Source of the DNA: Nageia nagi
Taxonomy: Eukaryota; Pinophyta
Reading direction: 5' to 3'
Length of the DNA stretch: 64,000 nt
Assembly: GCA_050084985.1 (NCBI GenBank)
Contig: JBITNC010000001.1
Coordinates: 101,680,001-101,744,000 of the forward strand
The notes below the pieces were generated by a model. That model was not told the origin of the DNA. It saw only the letters and a program-made list of their open reading frames with translations, and ran no database searches. Position 1 is the stretch's first letter, and every line of letters begins with the position of its first letter. The position numbers and the translations under genes are program-made. Of this stretch, positions 11,050 to 21,489 are shown in pieces.

Positions 11050-12210
11050 ATCGAAAGTGCCTAGACTATTGCAACTTAGATTATGATTGAAGGTATTGCA
11101 AGGGTTGATGGTCTGTATGTATTATTGTCTCTTTTCCTACCAAATAGTGCTTCCATTTTTTAACACTTTGAACCAATGCATACAACTCTTTGTCATAAGT
11201 GAGATAGTTTCTTACCGCACTAGTAAACATTTCCGAGTGATAGCAAACCGGATGTTTTTCCTGCAATAAAATTGCACCCATAGCATAGTCACTAGCATCA
11301 GTTTCAATTTCAAAAGGTTTCTAAAGATTAGGCAAAGCAAGTACTGGAGCATTACTAATTTTCTTTTTAAGCAAATCAAAAGCATGTTGTTCTTTCCCTC
11401 CCCACTGAAATCCATGATTCTTTCCTGTAATTGCATGAAGTGGAGAAGCCATGTAAGAAAAATTAGCAATAAACTTGCGTAAATATTTTACTGCCCCAAG
11501 AAAACTCCTAGTTTCTATCACATTAGTGGGAGTAGGTCATTTCAACACAGCCTTAACTTTTGCAGGATCTATCCTTAATTGACCTTCACCTACAATGTGG
11601 CCAAGATAGGTTAAAATTTTCTTGACAAACTCACACTTAGACATCTTCAAATAGAATTTTGCTTCCCTTAAAACTTCAAACACTTTGTGAATATGCACCA
11701 CATGATCTTTCCAATTATCACTATAAATGAGAATATCATCAAGGTACACAATAACAAAATCATCAATGAAAGACCTTAAAACCTCATTCATTACTCTCAT
11801 AAAAGTAGCAGGAGCATTGCATAATCCAAACGGTAAAACCAACCATTCAAACAATCCTTGCCTAGTTTTAAAAGTAGTCTTCCACACATCCTCTTCTTTA
11901 ACTCATACTTGATGATAACCACTTCTTAGATCTAATTTTGTAAAAAAGCCTAGCTTTTGTTAATTGATCCATTAAATCATCAATACGTGGCAAAGGATAT
12001 CGATTTTTAACCATGATCTTATTTAGTGCCCTGTAATCAACACACATACGCCAAGTTCCATCTTTCTTTGGAATTATAACAATAGGGGATCCACATGATG
12101 ATGTGCTAGGTCTAATGACTCCTTGATCTAACAATTCCTTGACTTGTTTCTTAATTTCTTCATTTTCTAAAATAGAATTTCTATACAAGCCAATATTAGG
12201 AAGTGCAACA
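11050..12210 (-). pseudogene. Reverse transcriptase and RNase H of the chromovirus-like element
   Basis: The RT begins in the long frame to the right ([20 protein letters not shown], then [20 protein letters not shown]). That frame is lost at about 11,950 by a frameshift after the LTKARLF segment. It resumes at 11,887 with WKTTFKTRQGLFEWLVLPFG and the catalytic motif IVYLDDILIYS, and runs through a stop into RSFLGAVKYLRKFIANFSYM. The Ty3 RNase H follows another stop: EIETDASDYAMGAILLQEKH, YLTYDKELYALVQSVKKWKH and HTDHQPLQYL, with the D, E and D sites present. The damage is few stops and one frameshift, so the family could have been active fairly recently. Confidence 0.85.
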
Positions 12211-13952
12211 TCAGGATGTAATTGAATCTCATGTTGTATATCTCTTTTAGGTGGAAGTTCTTTAGGTACTTGAAATAAATCTTCAAATTTAGAAATTACC
12301 TCTTTAACTTCTTCTTTGTATTGTGGTTCACAATCTTCAAGTGCCTTTATGATTTTCACTTCATCTTGAGATTTCACCATTGCAAGTATAAACATTTGTC
12401 CTGTATTGATTAGTTTCTTTGCTTGTCTTGCAGTAATCAAAGAAATATCCTTTTTCTTGCTTTGATGAGCACTAACCATGTATTCAATTCCATCTTTAAT
12501 GAGTCTATATTTGTTTTTCTTTGTATAAAACAAAGCATCTCTTTCCCATAGATAAGGACTACCAAGCACAATCCCACAAATATCCAAAGGAACAACATCA
12601 AGTAAAACTTCATCAATGTAATCCCTGTTAATTCCAAATTGCAACTTGCATTGTTGTGTTACTTTCAAATTTGAATCTTTATTAACCCATCCCAATGGAT
12701 ATGGGTTTGGATGGGGTTGAGTAGTGAGTGCAAGTGATTTGACATACTTTTTTGCAATCAAATTAGCTTGAGATCCAGAATCAAACAATGTATCAATCCT
12801 AGTCTTCTTAGCTTGCACCTTGATGTGAAAAAGTTCAATTTTCTTATTTTCCTCATCTTCATTAGGTGTATTATGCAAAGCCATACATGTCATTTTCTCA
12901 TCTACATCTGATCCATCTTTAATTTCACAAGTAACAGTATTTGTTTGCTTTCTTTGACCTTTAGGTTTAGGGCGTAATTCGGGATGCAATTTCCAACATT
13001 TAGCCTCTAAATGACCTTCTTTTTGACAATGTGCACATACATCTTTAGACTTTTGTGTAGTGGACATAGTTTTCTTTTTCCCCTTTCCTTTATCATTATG
13101 ACTATTGTTATTGGAAGCATTGTTCTTTTTACCATCCTTAACAAAATTTTCCCTTTCTTCTAAGTGAGTAGCTTGTACACAAACTTTATCCAAATCATTT
13201 GGATCAAACATCAAAATGGTATGTCTTAAATAATTGTGCAAACCACCAATATAATTAAGAAGAATATCTTGGGAATCAAGAGGAATACCTAGCATTGTAG
13301 CTCTTCTTCAAAATTCCATAGTGTACTCTTGCACACTTTGCCCTTTGCCTTGATGAAAAGTTTGCCAATTCATGATTGCCTTTTGCTGATAACCCAAAGG
13401 ATAAAATTGATTTCTAAGCAATTGTACAAAATGAGTCCAAGAAGCATTACAAACTTGAATAGATTCATTCTTACTTTGTAAACAACTTTCCCACCAAATA
13501 AGTGCATTACCACTCATTTTAAGAGTTGCTAATTGGATTTTATCCTCATCTCTTACAATTCTTTGAATTTTACAATATACTTCAATTTGTTTAATCCAAT
13601 GGTCTTTCTCAGCATTTACTTCTCCAATAAAAGTAGGCAAATCAAATTTAATTTCCAATTTCAAAGGAGAACTATGAAAAACACTATGTGTAACATCATT
13701 GTCAATTTTATTACTTTCACTAGTTTCACCTTCATTTTTCTTGTATTATTGTTCTTGAAAATGTTGGAATTGTAGAGACATTTTCTGGAACATTGTGGCA
13801 AGATCAGCAATTTGCTTCTCCACATTAGACCCTCCTTCATTGGCCATGGCTCCAAGCTCTCTTTGCTTCTTTAGCCAAACTCTAGAACTAATTTCTGGAT
13901 CCTCCTCCACCAATTCTTCTTCTCCTTTCTTGCTTTGTGACCTGGTATACAT
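11898..13952 (-). pseudogene. gag-protease (and RT start) of the chromovirus-like element
   Basis: The most likely start is MYTRSQSKKGEEELVEEDPE at 13,952, about 60 bases downstream of the primer site. Upstream codons in that frame run into the leader. Gag continues with FDLPTFIGEVNAEKDHWIKQ, LIWWESCLQSK and FHQGKGQSVQEYTMEF. It then passes a stop into a 465-residue open frame with the CCHC zinc knuckle [14 protein letters not shown] and the protease site [11 protein letters not shown] (DSG, as in plant Ty3 elements), and on into RT. In-frame stops lie after HFQEQ and after YTMEF. Gag packages the RNA and the protease matures the polyprotein. Confidence 0.85.
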
Positions 13953-14010
13953 CCAAGAACACTTTCCAAACACCAACAACAATCTCAAAAATAGAGGTTA
14001 TCCCAATGAT

Positions 14011-14029
14011 TCAACTTGTTCTGATACCA
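14011..14029 (-). promoter_or_regulatory. Primer binding site (tRNA-Met)
   Basis: On the minus strand this reads TGGTATCAGAACAAGTTGA, which begins with the complement of the initiator tRNA-Met 3' end. It lies four bases inside the LTR edge, as expected for first-strand priming. Confidence 0.85.
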
Positions 14030-14033
14030 AACT

Positions 14034-15129
14034 TGATCCATAAACCATAAGATTAAAAATTTCAATTTAACCTTACTAAATGGATCATTTCACACTTAAA
14101 ATAATTAAGTGCTTGTAAAGAAAAATTAGGAATAAACTTGTAAACACAGAGAAGAGAAAAGCATTCACCAAAGAAGAGACAAGCAAAATTTATCCTGGTT
14201 CACCCAATGTGGGCTACATCTAGCTCAAAAGCTCTCTAATATCAATGGGGGAATCACTTTACAAGGCCTCCTTGATCCTTCAAAACCTCCTCTCACATTC
14301 ACAACACACTCTTAGCTTTGAAAATCACAACAAAACTGAAACAATTCCCGAAATCTTCCTCCCTCCCTCTTTTGTCCAATTTGCTCCCCTTTTATACAAT
14401 TTTTGGAGCTAAAATTGGAGAGAATTACAACTAAGAAATTTGAAAAAATATATTTTTAGATACCCATTAACCTCCTTGATCTTCCTACCAAATTGGGGCT
14501 CAAATGGTTACCAAAATCTCCCAAAAATGAGCTTTGAAACTGAAAAACACGCTCTCTGGACTATTACAGGCTTACTAGATAAACTCAGCCCAAAAATAGG
14601 ACCTTAAATGAATCAAAAATCACCAAAAAACCTTAGAAATGCCAAAATATGTTAAAATACTCCAAAACTAGGTGGATGCACTATGGTGCTAACACGTGGC
14701 ACACTCTGAGACAAAGTCAAATGGTCAATAGGTCAAACAGTCAGCAGCTTGCTGATTGGGCAGGCGATCTATGTGGCGGTCTTGCATGGTGGATAGGTAG
14801 CGGATGTGGTTGCATGCGCAGACTATGGGTGACTTATGCATAGGCTGATCATGGTCAATCGGTCAACGCCATGGTGGCAGGTGGGTGGTAGACGTTGGCA
14901 GGTTGACTGGGCTCCCACGTGGTTGCCACAGTGGTAGGCAAATCTTACCAGATTTTATTTTTTTATTTTTTATAAATATACACAAATTGGACTTAGGGCC
15001 ATAACTTCCTCATACAGATTTGGATTTTTGATCCGAAAGAAGCATCAGAAAGCTGAAGACAAGATGATCACACTGAACACACTGAAATGGAGATTACTGA
15101 ATGTTGAAAGGATCCAAATTTTTAGATCA
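14034..15129 (-). repeat. 5' LTR of the chromovirus-like element
   Basis: The block begins TGATCCATAAACC and ends TTTTTAGATCA on the plus strand. The outer bases are therefore TGATC…GATCA, the inverted TG…CA ends of an LTR. It is 1,096 bp, adjoins the primer site, and on the right meets the duplicated family A flank at once. The region near 14,190 (GGTTCACCCAATGTGGGCTACATC) resembles a block near 42,600. No second LTR was found on the left. Confidence 0.8.
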
Positions 15130-15462
15130 GTCAAATCAATTTTGTTAAAAAATTTATTAGTGATTTTTCTCATATTATTTCTCCAATTACAACTATAGGC
15201 ACCTAAAAATAACCTCTCTTTCTATAAATGAAAGAGGGCAGTAAATTTTAGGCAAATAATAAAGTTTTCTAAAGTCTCTCAATTTTTGTATATCCACTAT
15301 AATCATTGGCAATCATAATAGATCATTGGTGCTCGATGGGTAATCACTAGTGATCCTATAAACAGAAAACACAAAGAAAAAAATAGAAAACTTAAGCACC
15401 CAAGGAAACAAGTTGATGGATTAAGGAGAAGAGGAAATGCAACCTTACTCTACTGAATTAGA
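15130..15462 (+). repeat. Direct repeat, right copy, flanking the chromovirus-like insert
   Basis: This copy starts with GTCAAATCAATTTTGTT exactly at the outer edge of the LTR and ends CTACTGAATTAGA. It equals 9589-10,073 except for scattered substitutions and a gap of about 140 bases at AAGGA. Ordinary retrotransposon insertion duplicates only about 5 bp, so this needs another explanation. Confidence 0.85.
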
Positions 15463-16046
15463 TCTAGATTGATAATTACATTTCAATTTACTATTTTTAC
15501 TTATATGCATGTTTATTTATTATAATATTAAAGCATGAACATGTATATTTAATGGGTTACTGGTTTGTGCATGTGTAGGATTCCAAGACTAGCAACTAAT
15601 TAAAGCAAAGAGAAGCCAAGGAATAGCAAGGAAGAAATAATTAGAATCATTCTTGTTTCAAGTTCAATTAAACAATATTTAGAGCTTGAAGACATAAACA
15701 AACAAAGGCCTCCAAGAGGCCTATATTACATATTGTATTGAAGCCCTCCATTGCGAGGCAATCTATAATCAAAATTGAGGTTTATTTAGAGATCAACAAA
15801 AGTGTCTGTTGATTGTGATAACTTTTATTTTTTGCATACTTGTAGGGTTATTTTTGAGTAAACATTTTGGTGGTGGAAGGAGGGCCCTCACATATAAGCT
15901 ACACAAAAAATGAGATGCAGGGGGTATTTCTTGCTATTTACATTTCATTTTTTTTTATCTTTTGTATTTGTGGAATCGTTACTAAAACTCATACTATTTT
16001 CTATTGGCTATTCTTTGTTTTCTATTTGTATGATTGTTAATGATCT

Positions 16047-16195
16047 TCATTGAGCACCAACAATTTGTGTTGAAATGCCAACAAATTTGATTAACATACC
16101 AAGGATTTGTATTGAAATGCCATGGACATGTATTGAAATGCTAGCGAATTATTTGAAATGCCTACGATTTATACCATATTGCTAGCAAATCTATG
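16047..16195. repeat. Short degenerate tandem repeat (about 25-30 bp)
   Basis: A motif close to TTGTGTTGAAATGCCAACAA recurs about five times with changes (…GGATTTGTATTGAAATGCC, …CATGTATTGAAATGCTAGC). Confidence 0.6.
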
Positions 16196-16754
16196 TGAAA
16201 ATTTGAAAATATCAACTCAAAAAGGAAGGTATAAATTATAATTTTCATGAATCTTGAAAGCTTAAAATAGGCATTAAAAAATGAAAAACAAAAAAGAAAC
16301 CCTTGTTTGTGATTTTTTTTGCCTAGATTCCATATAGGAAGGGTAGATGTATGATTAAGGAATATGCATTGTTCATTTGATTTATTTTAATAAATTATAT
16401 GAATTATTTATCTTTGTGGGCTTTAAGAACAATAAATAAAATCACTTAATACTTTCTTTTATGCACACATATGCTCTCCCTTTGCATTGAAAGGCGACCT
16501 TAGGTTATCAGACTAGGTATAACGGGAAAGAAATAAATTAAATCTTTTTCCTCTTTTCACATTTTATCACTAAAATCGGTAAAAACTTTTCACTAAATCA
16601 CTTCTATACTTGAAAGGAAAAATGAATTTTCATTTAAAGAATGGAATAAATATAAAGTCAATTTATCGAGGTTAAGGTAAATTCAAAATACATTAAGTTG
16701 GTTAATGTACTAGGTGGGTGCTTTTCCTTTCACATTAATACTCTTCGATGGTCC

Positions 16755-17030
16755 ACCTCATTACTTCGAAAGAAGGTTGAAGGGTAGTAATTCAAAGAGG
16801 AGTTAAAGAACTTAATTTAAAGAAATATATTACACATTAAAACCCTTCATGTCTTCCTTACCACTCTGAAAGGAGGTTGAAGGATTGTGACTAGAAGGGG
16901 AGTCAAAGAACCTCATCTAAAGAAATCTATAACATATTAAAAACTCTTCCTGTTTGCTTTACCATTTCAAAAAGAGGTTGAAGGATTGTGACTCGAAGAG
17001 GGCTTAAAGAATCTCATTTAATTACTTTAG
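16755..17030. repeat. Tandem repeat, about 100-bp unit, nearly three copies
   Basis: Each unit contains AAAGGAGGTTGAAGGATTGTG (with changes), then GAGTCAAAGAACCTCATCTA, then a run ending ACATATTAAAACTCTTC. Copies begin near 16,758, 16,858 and 16,958, and the third is incomplete. Function is unknown. Confidence 0.7.
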
Positions 17031-17860
17031 CACTCAAAAGGTATAAATGAATTTAATTAAAGCTTATTTAAAGAATCACACTAAATGGTAAATGAATCTC
17101 ATGGGTTAAATAAAGATCTCATTAATTAAAACATTGCTTTTTTCACATTAAATAAAATATAATCAAAGGAAATGTATGTTGGGTTGGGTTGTAGTTATCA
17201 TGAGTTCTCTTATTTTTAATATATATGCGTAAGACCTTTTAAAAATAAACATCAATGAGTTGGAAGTGATGACCAACCATTGATTCTATATTTCTTGTGC
17301 ACCCATCGACCACACTATAAGCTGTAGAGCCAAACCTGGAGATGAATATCAGGTTCTAGGTTAAAAGTCATCACTTTCTATTAGGTGACTATAAATAAGG
17401 AGGCTATGCTTGGATTCCACTATCAATATAGTCTTCAGTGGTATTCCTCGATCCCCATTGCACTAAGGGTACCATGTTAGATACCAAATTGATACTTTGC
17501 CATAGATTACCTATAAGATTCTAGCCTACCTTTATTTAAACACTTGAATAGAAAAAATCAATCTAGTAAAATTAAAAAAAATAAAATAAATCATCCACAT
17601 CATTTATTAAAGAAAAAATAATTCAATTTATTAAACAAAATTAGACAAGATAACGCAATTGCAAAGGTGAGTTATAAGTAGGTTATTTGTGCATATATTT
17701 GCTTTTTCTTGATAATATAAAAGCCAAAAATGAAATATAATTGCTATGAATGATGTATGTTATGTTTTCATTGCCTAATCAAAAATCAAAATCAAAACAA
17801 AAATAAAAAAATGTAAGGTTCTAAAAACAACAAAAGAGAATTGTTAATACTTGTTCTCAA

Positions 17861-19248
17861 ATGGCTTGTCAACAACAAGAGCCATATGACCAAATCTATC
17901 AAGACGAACACCCTGGTCATAGGTGTCACAGATCTAGTAGAGAAATATCAAGGAGAGGAACTCCTCAAGAAATAGAAGATATCTTAAATGAAGTAAGACA
18001 ACATTTAACTTGATTAAGGATTCCTCATTCCTCTCATGCTCATAGTCTTCCCCTAGATCTAGCTTATCTATTAGAAAAAATACCAATAGGTAATAAGGAA
18101 GAAGTCATCTTAAGGACTACTACTCCATCACGAATGCATTCAACTTATGTCATTTTATTAAAAGATCTTTTTAAATCAAAATATGATCATGTTATGCACT
18201 ATCTATCGGATGGACATCTTATCCAATCCTATATAAGATGAGATCATTATACTCCTTCCACCATCTCTAAAAGGATGAATGAATTTGATGATAGAGTTTT
18301 GATACATATGGCTACTCCCACACTTGAACCAAGAAGCCATGTTAGGGTGTATAATGATGCTTATTATATTTTAAAAACTAATACACCTACCCTAGGACTA
18401 GTTATGTTTCTTCTAACATGAGTTATGTGAATCCTAGTACTACTTATACTACCCCAATTCTTAAACAAAGACATAGGAGAAATCTTGATCCTTTAATATA
18501 TAAGGTAGGAGAAATACCATTGTACATGTCTAGATCAAATCAAAATCAGGAACAACTTTAGAATGACCAATAAATTATTTTATACAATTTGAATACACAA
18601 AAATTGATCCAATCTAGAAGATTAGTATAAGATCTATGTTTGCAAATATAACCTATGTTTCATGCATATCAAAGTAAAACACCTTTAGGACAACCTCATA
18701 AACAACAAGTTCAAAATTAGATACAAAATAGGCCTAATCATAAAATAATAGATAAAAGGAAGTTGCCACCTAGAGCAAAATCTTTATCTCCCCAAGGTCA
18801 TAAAAATCAAAATCATCATTTACTTAGAAAAAGGGAGTTTTTACATGAGCAATAACAACCTCTGAGACCCCCTTTGCCTTGGTCTAGACATGAAGTTCAA
18901 AAAATTCATACTCTTACACCTTTATATCAATAGGGGCAATGTCATTTGCCTCCACATCAACCACCCTTGCCTACTCCACCATATAATGAAAATTATTATG
19001 GTGATCAAACATCGTCCAAAAGAAGTTATCAATTATTTTCAAAAAATAGACAAGGAGAAGATAATAGGGACAATAAAAATCTTATTTTTCCCACACAATT
19101 GACTAATGATTTTGACGAAAGGTTAATAGAGATTGAGAAAATGTTACACCAACAAAACAAGCATAAAATCTCCTACGAAACAATTTGCAATGAGCCCATA
19201 CACCCTAGTGTTCCTAAACTGGTATCCCTTTCAAATTTGATATTTTGA
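17861..19248 (+). pseudogene. gag-like retroelement relic
   Basis: From ATG at 17,861 a plus-strand frame reads MACQQQEPYDQIYQDEHPGH, then RSSREISRRGTPQEIEDILN, LPLDLAYLLEKIPIGNKEEV and KDLFKSKYDHVMHYLSDGHL. It carries two TGA stops, then shifts frame near 18,395. The second frame (SYVSSNMSYVNPSTTYTTPI … QPPLPTPPYNENYYGDQ) is proline-, glutamine- and lysine-rich and runs to 19,248 with further stops. Composition and layout (an ordered N-terminal part, then a basic, Q/P-rich part) fit a retrotransposon gag or leader protein, but I recognise no zinc knuckle or named domain. It ends where the PPR-derived array begins. It could be another kind of retroelement ORF. Confidence 0.4.
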
Positions 19249-19249
19249 A

Positions 19250-20290
19250 AAATTAAAATGGATTTTTTGAGAAAATCCCTAAGAGTATCAATGGACCATT
19301 GAACTTCACTACCAAAATACTCATAAAATATGAATTGGGTGTGTGGAATTGTCTATATAGTACTTGTAATTTGAATATTTGGGTTTTGAATGCTATGATA
19401 TACTTGTACACAAAATGTGGATGAATACATAAGGATCAAGAATTATTTAACAAGATGCATGATAAAAATATAGTTTCATGGTAGGTAATGATTGCAAAAT
19501 ATGCACAAAATGATTTTTTTATAGAAAATCCCTTAGAATATGGAGGGACCATTGAACTTCACTACCAAAATACTCATAAAAACTAAATTGGATATGTGGA
19601 AGTGTCTACATGATTCTTGTAATTCAAATTTTTGTATTTCAAATATCGTGGTAGATATGTATGTAAAATGTGGAAGAATACACATGACATAGGAATTGTT
19701 TGACAAGATGCATGGTGAAAATATAATTTTATGGTTTGTAATGATTGCATGTTATGCACAAAATGGATTTTCGAAGAAAATCCCTAAGACTATTAAGGGA
19801 CCATTTAACTTCACCACTAAAATACTTATAAAACTTGAATCTAGTGTGGAACAATCAACATGTTGCTTGTAATTTGAATGTTTGGGTTTTGAATACCCTA
19901 ATAGACATGTACATAAAATATGGAAGACAAGATGAATTATGCAAATATAGTTTCATTATCTAAAATGATTGTATAATATGCAAAAAATGGTTTTTTGAAT
20001 AAAATTCTAAATATTATTGAGAGACCATTGAACTTCACTACCAAAATAGTCATAAAACTTGAATTGTATGTGTGGAAGTGTCTAAATGGTACTTGTAATT
20101 TGAATGTTTAGATTTTGAATTTCCTGATAGACATGTACTCAAAATGTGAAAGAATACACAGGACCTAAGAACTATTTGATAATATGCATAATACAAACAT
20201 AGATTCATGGTTTGCAATGATCTCAGCATACATATAAAATAAGTTTTTTAAAAAAGCCCTAAGATATGTATGCAAAATGTGGATGAATGT
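19250..20290 (+). repeat. PPR-derived tandem array, about 252-bp units
   Basis: Four units can be aligned at GACCATTGAACTTCACTACC (19,294; 19,547; 19,799 with a change; 20,023), giving spacings of 253, 252 and 224. The least damaged unit reads PLNFTTKILIKTKLDMWKCL, then SNIVVDMYVKCGRIHMT, then ELFDKMHGENIILWFVMIAC and YAQNGF. MYxKCGRIxxxxELFDKM and the VSW-like/YAQNGF blocks are PPR L/S-motif sequence. The unit is about 84 codons, shorter than the roughly 100-residue PLS triplet. Stops and frameshifts are everywhere, so no protein is made. The array begins just where the gag-like relic stops. Confidence 0.75.
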
Positions 20291-20660
20291 ACCTTGCCCT
20301 TTTGTTGCCAAACCTCTTTGAATCTCTTCTCTCTTTTCCTCTACCCTAACTCTACTACCAATCCTCTCCTGATTTCCTCTCCTCCCCTTTATTCTTTTTA
20401 TTTGCTTCTCTTCTCTCGTCTCTCCAAATATCACAACATACTAGTTCTACCCCCCTTAAATGAAATAGCTCACATAAGGTTAATCCCATGTGGGATTTTT
20501 TTATTTTATTTTGGTGATATGGAGGGGTGGTTTTTTCCTTACACCTTATGATTTATGATGCAGGTTTAAAACCATATCATAAAACCCACCACCAAAACCA
20601 TATATAGAGGTGGCTTAAGCCCACTCCCTAAAATCATCGTTAAAGGCCTGTTATAGTCTA
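20291..20660. repeat. Array-flanking tail A
   Basis: A pyrimidine-rich stretch is followed by CATGTGGGATTTTTTTATTT and GGTGATATGGAGGGGTGGTTTT, then repeated AAACC.ACC-type motifs. The same sequence style and order follow the second PPR-derived array at 23,410-24,050, so this tail seems to belong to the repeat unit or its carrier. Confidence 0.5.
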
Positions 20661-20739
20661 GTGGCTATATGAAAAAGATAAGCATGAGAACATGATAGTT
20701 GTGTGATTTCAAACCAATGATATTAAGTTATTTTATATC

Positions 20740-21040
20740 TATTTATTTTTTAGTATTTTAACTATATCCATTAAGTACTCTCATATTGTAAAATGTTTGA
20801 TTGAGAATTTGTTTCTCAATATTCGATAGATTGTAGGGTGTTGTTGGAAGATATATAATTTTTTTATTGGTTGTTTGCCATAATGGTTTCTTGCTATTCA
20901 CAATTCTTAAATCATCATTAAATTTGTTTCCATCATTTGGATTTCCTTTAATATCAAATAATATCCTAAATAGGCTTTTGCATATATTTTTCTTCACATG
21001 CATCACATCCAAGTTGTGACAAACTAAAAGATATTATTCA
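20740..21040 (-). pseudogene. CACTA (En/Spm) transposase tnp2 fragment
   Basis: An 84-residue minus-strand frame reads MDVMHVKKNICKSLFRILFD, then IKGNPNDGNKFNDDLR, then IIYLPTTPYNLSNIEKQILN and ends MRVLNGYS. This is the MHVxKNVxxxLxxTLLxIxGKxKDxxxAR…LP.A.YTLSxxEK…VxxP.GYS segment of the tnp2 transposase family (Transposase_21). The full protein is many hundreds of residues, and only this part is present. No CACTA termini were found beside it. It sits between two PPR-derived arrays. Confidence 0.75.
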
Positions 21041-21489
21041 TAGATAGAAACATCAAAATTAAAATTATTCAATAATGAGAAACTTTACATTTCATTACTA
21101 AAATGGCCATAAAACCTTATATACATGTATGAAAACTATATAATATGCATGCGACAAATACAATTTCATGGACTAAAATGATTGGAGGATATGCAATTTT
21201 AGTAATGAGATGTTAATAATTTAATATGTTGTGGGCTCCTTCATTGCTTGGTCTTTAATAGAAATTTGTTACATATAAATTATGATATGTTATAACAGTA
21301 TTATAGAGCATATTTGAATCATTTCAGCATAATTGAAATAATAAATCATATTTGAATCATTTCAACATAAATGAAATAGTAAAGAATATTTGAATCATTT
21401 GAGTATAATTATAAAGCATATTTGAATCTTATTATGCTTGGTTAAATGTGTTGTTATTCCATCTAAACTACACAATATTCATATACAAA
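21041..21489. other. AT-rich spacer with short repeats, no gene
   Basis: Partial PPR-array sequence (near 21,130-21,195) is followed by repeated CATATTTGAATCATTTCAAC-type motifs at 21,310-21,430. Nothing codes. Confidence 0.5.

Larger units (their letters stand above)
10061..15129 (-). mobile_element. Chromovirus-like Ty3 retrotransposon, 3' truncated
   Basis: A minus-strand element reads, from right to left, one LTR, a tRNA-Met primer site, gag, protease, RT, RNase H and integrase. It stops inside the integrase C-terminal part at the junction near 10,073, so the chromodomain region and 3' LTR are gone. The open frames are much longer than in family A copies, so it is younger. Domain order is that of standard Ty3/gypsy elements, and the chromovirus label rests on sequence style (gag opening with MYTRSQ, RT/INT motifs) because the chromodomain is missing. 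It sits in family A sequence. Confidence 0.85.
15463..17860. other. AT-rich region with short tandem repeats, no gene seen
   Basis: No coding motif was found. A TATA-like box (GACTATAAATAAGGAGGC, about 17,388) followed by a less AT-rich leader precedes the gag-like relic, so part of this may be an LTR or leader of that element. I could not find a matching second LTR. Confidence 0.4.

Noticed and set aside
20165-20551. Open frames on both strands in the pyrimidine-rich tail
   Set aside because: Low-complexity composition (Glu/Lys/Arg on one strand, Ser/Leu/Phe on the other) explains the openness, and no domain is seen.
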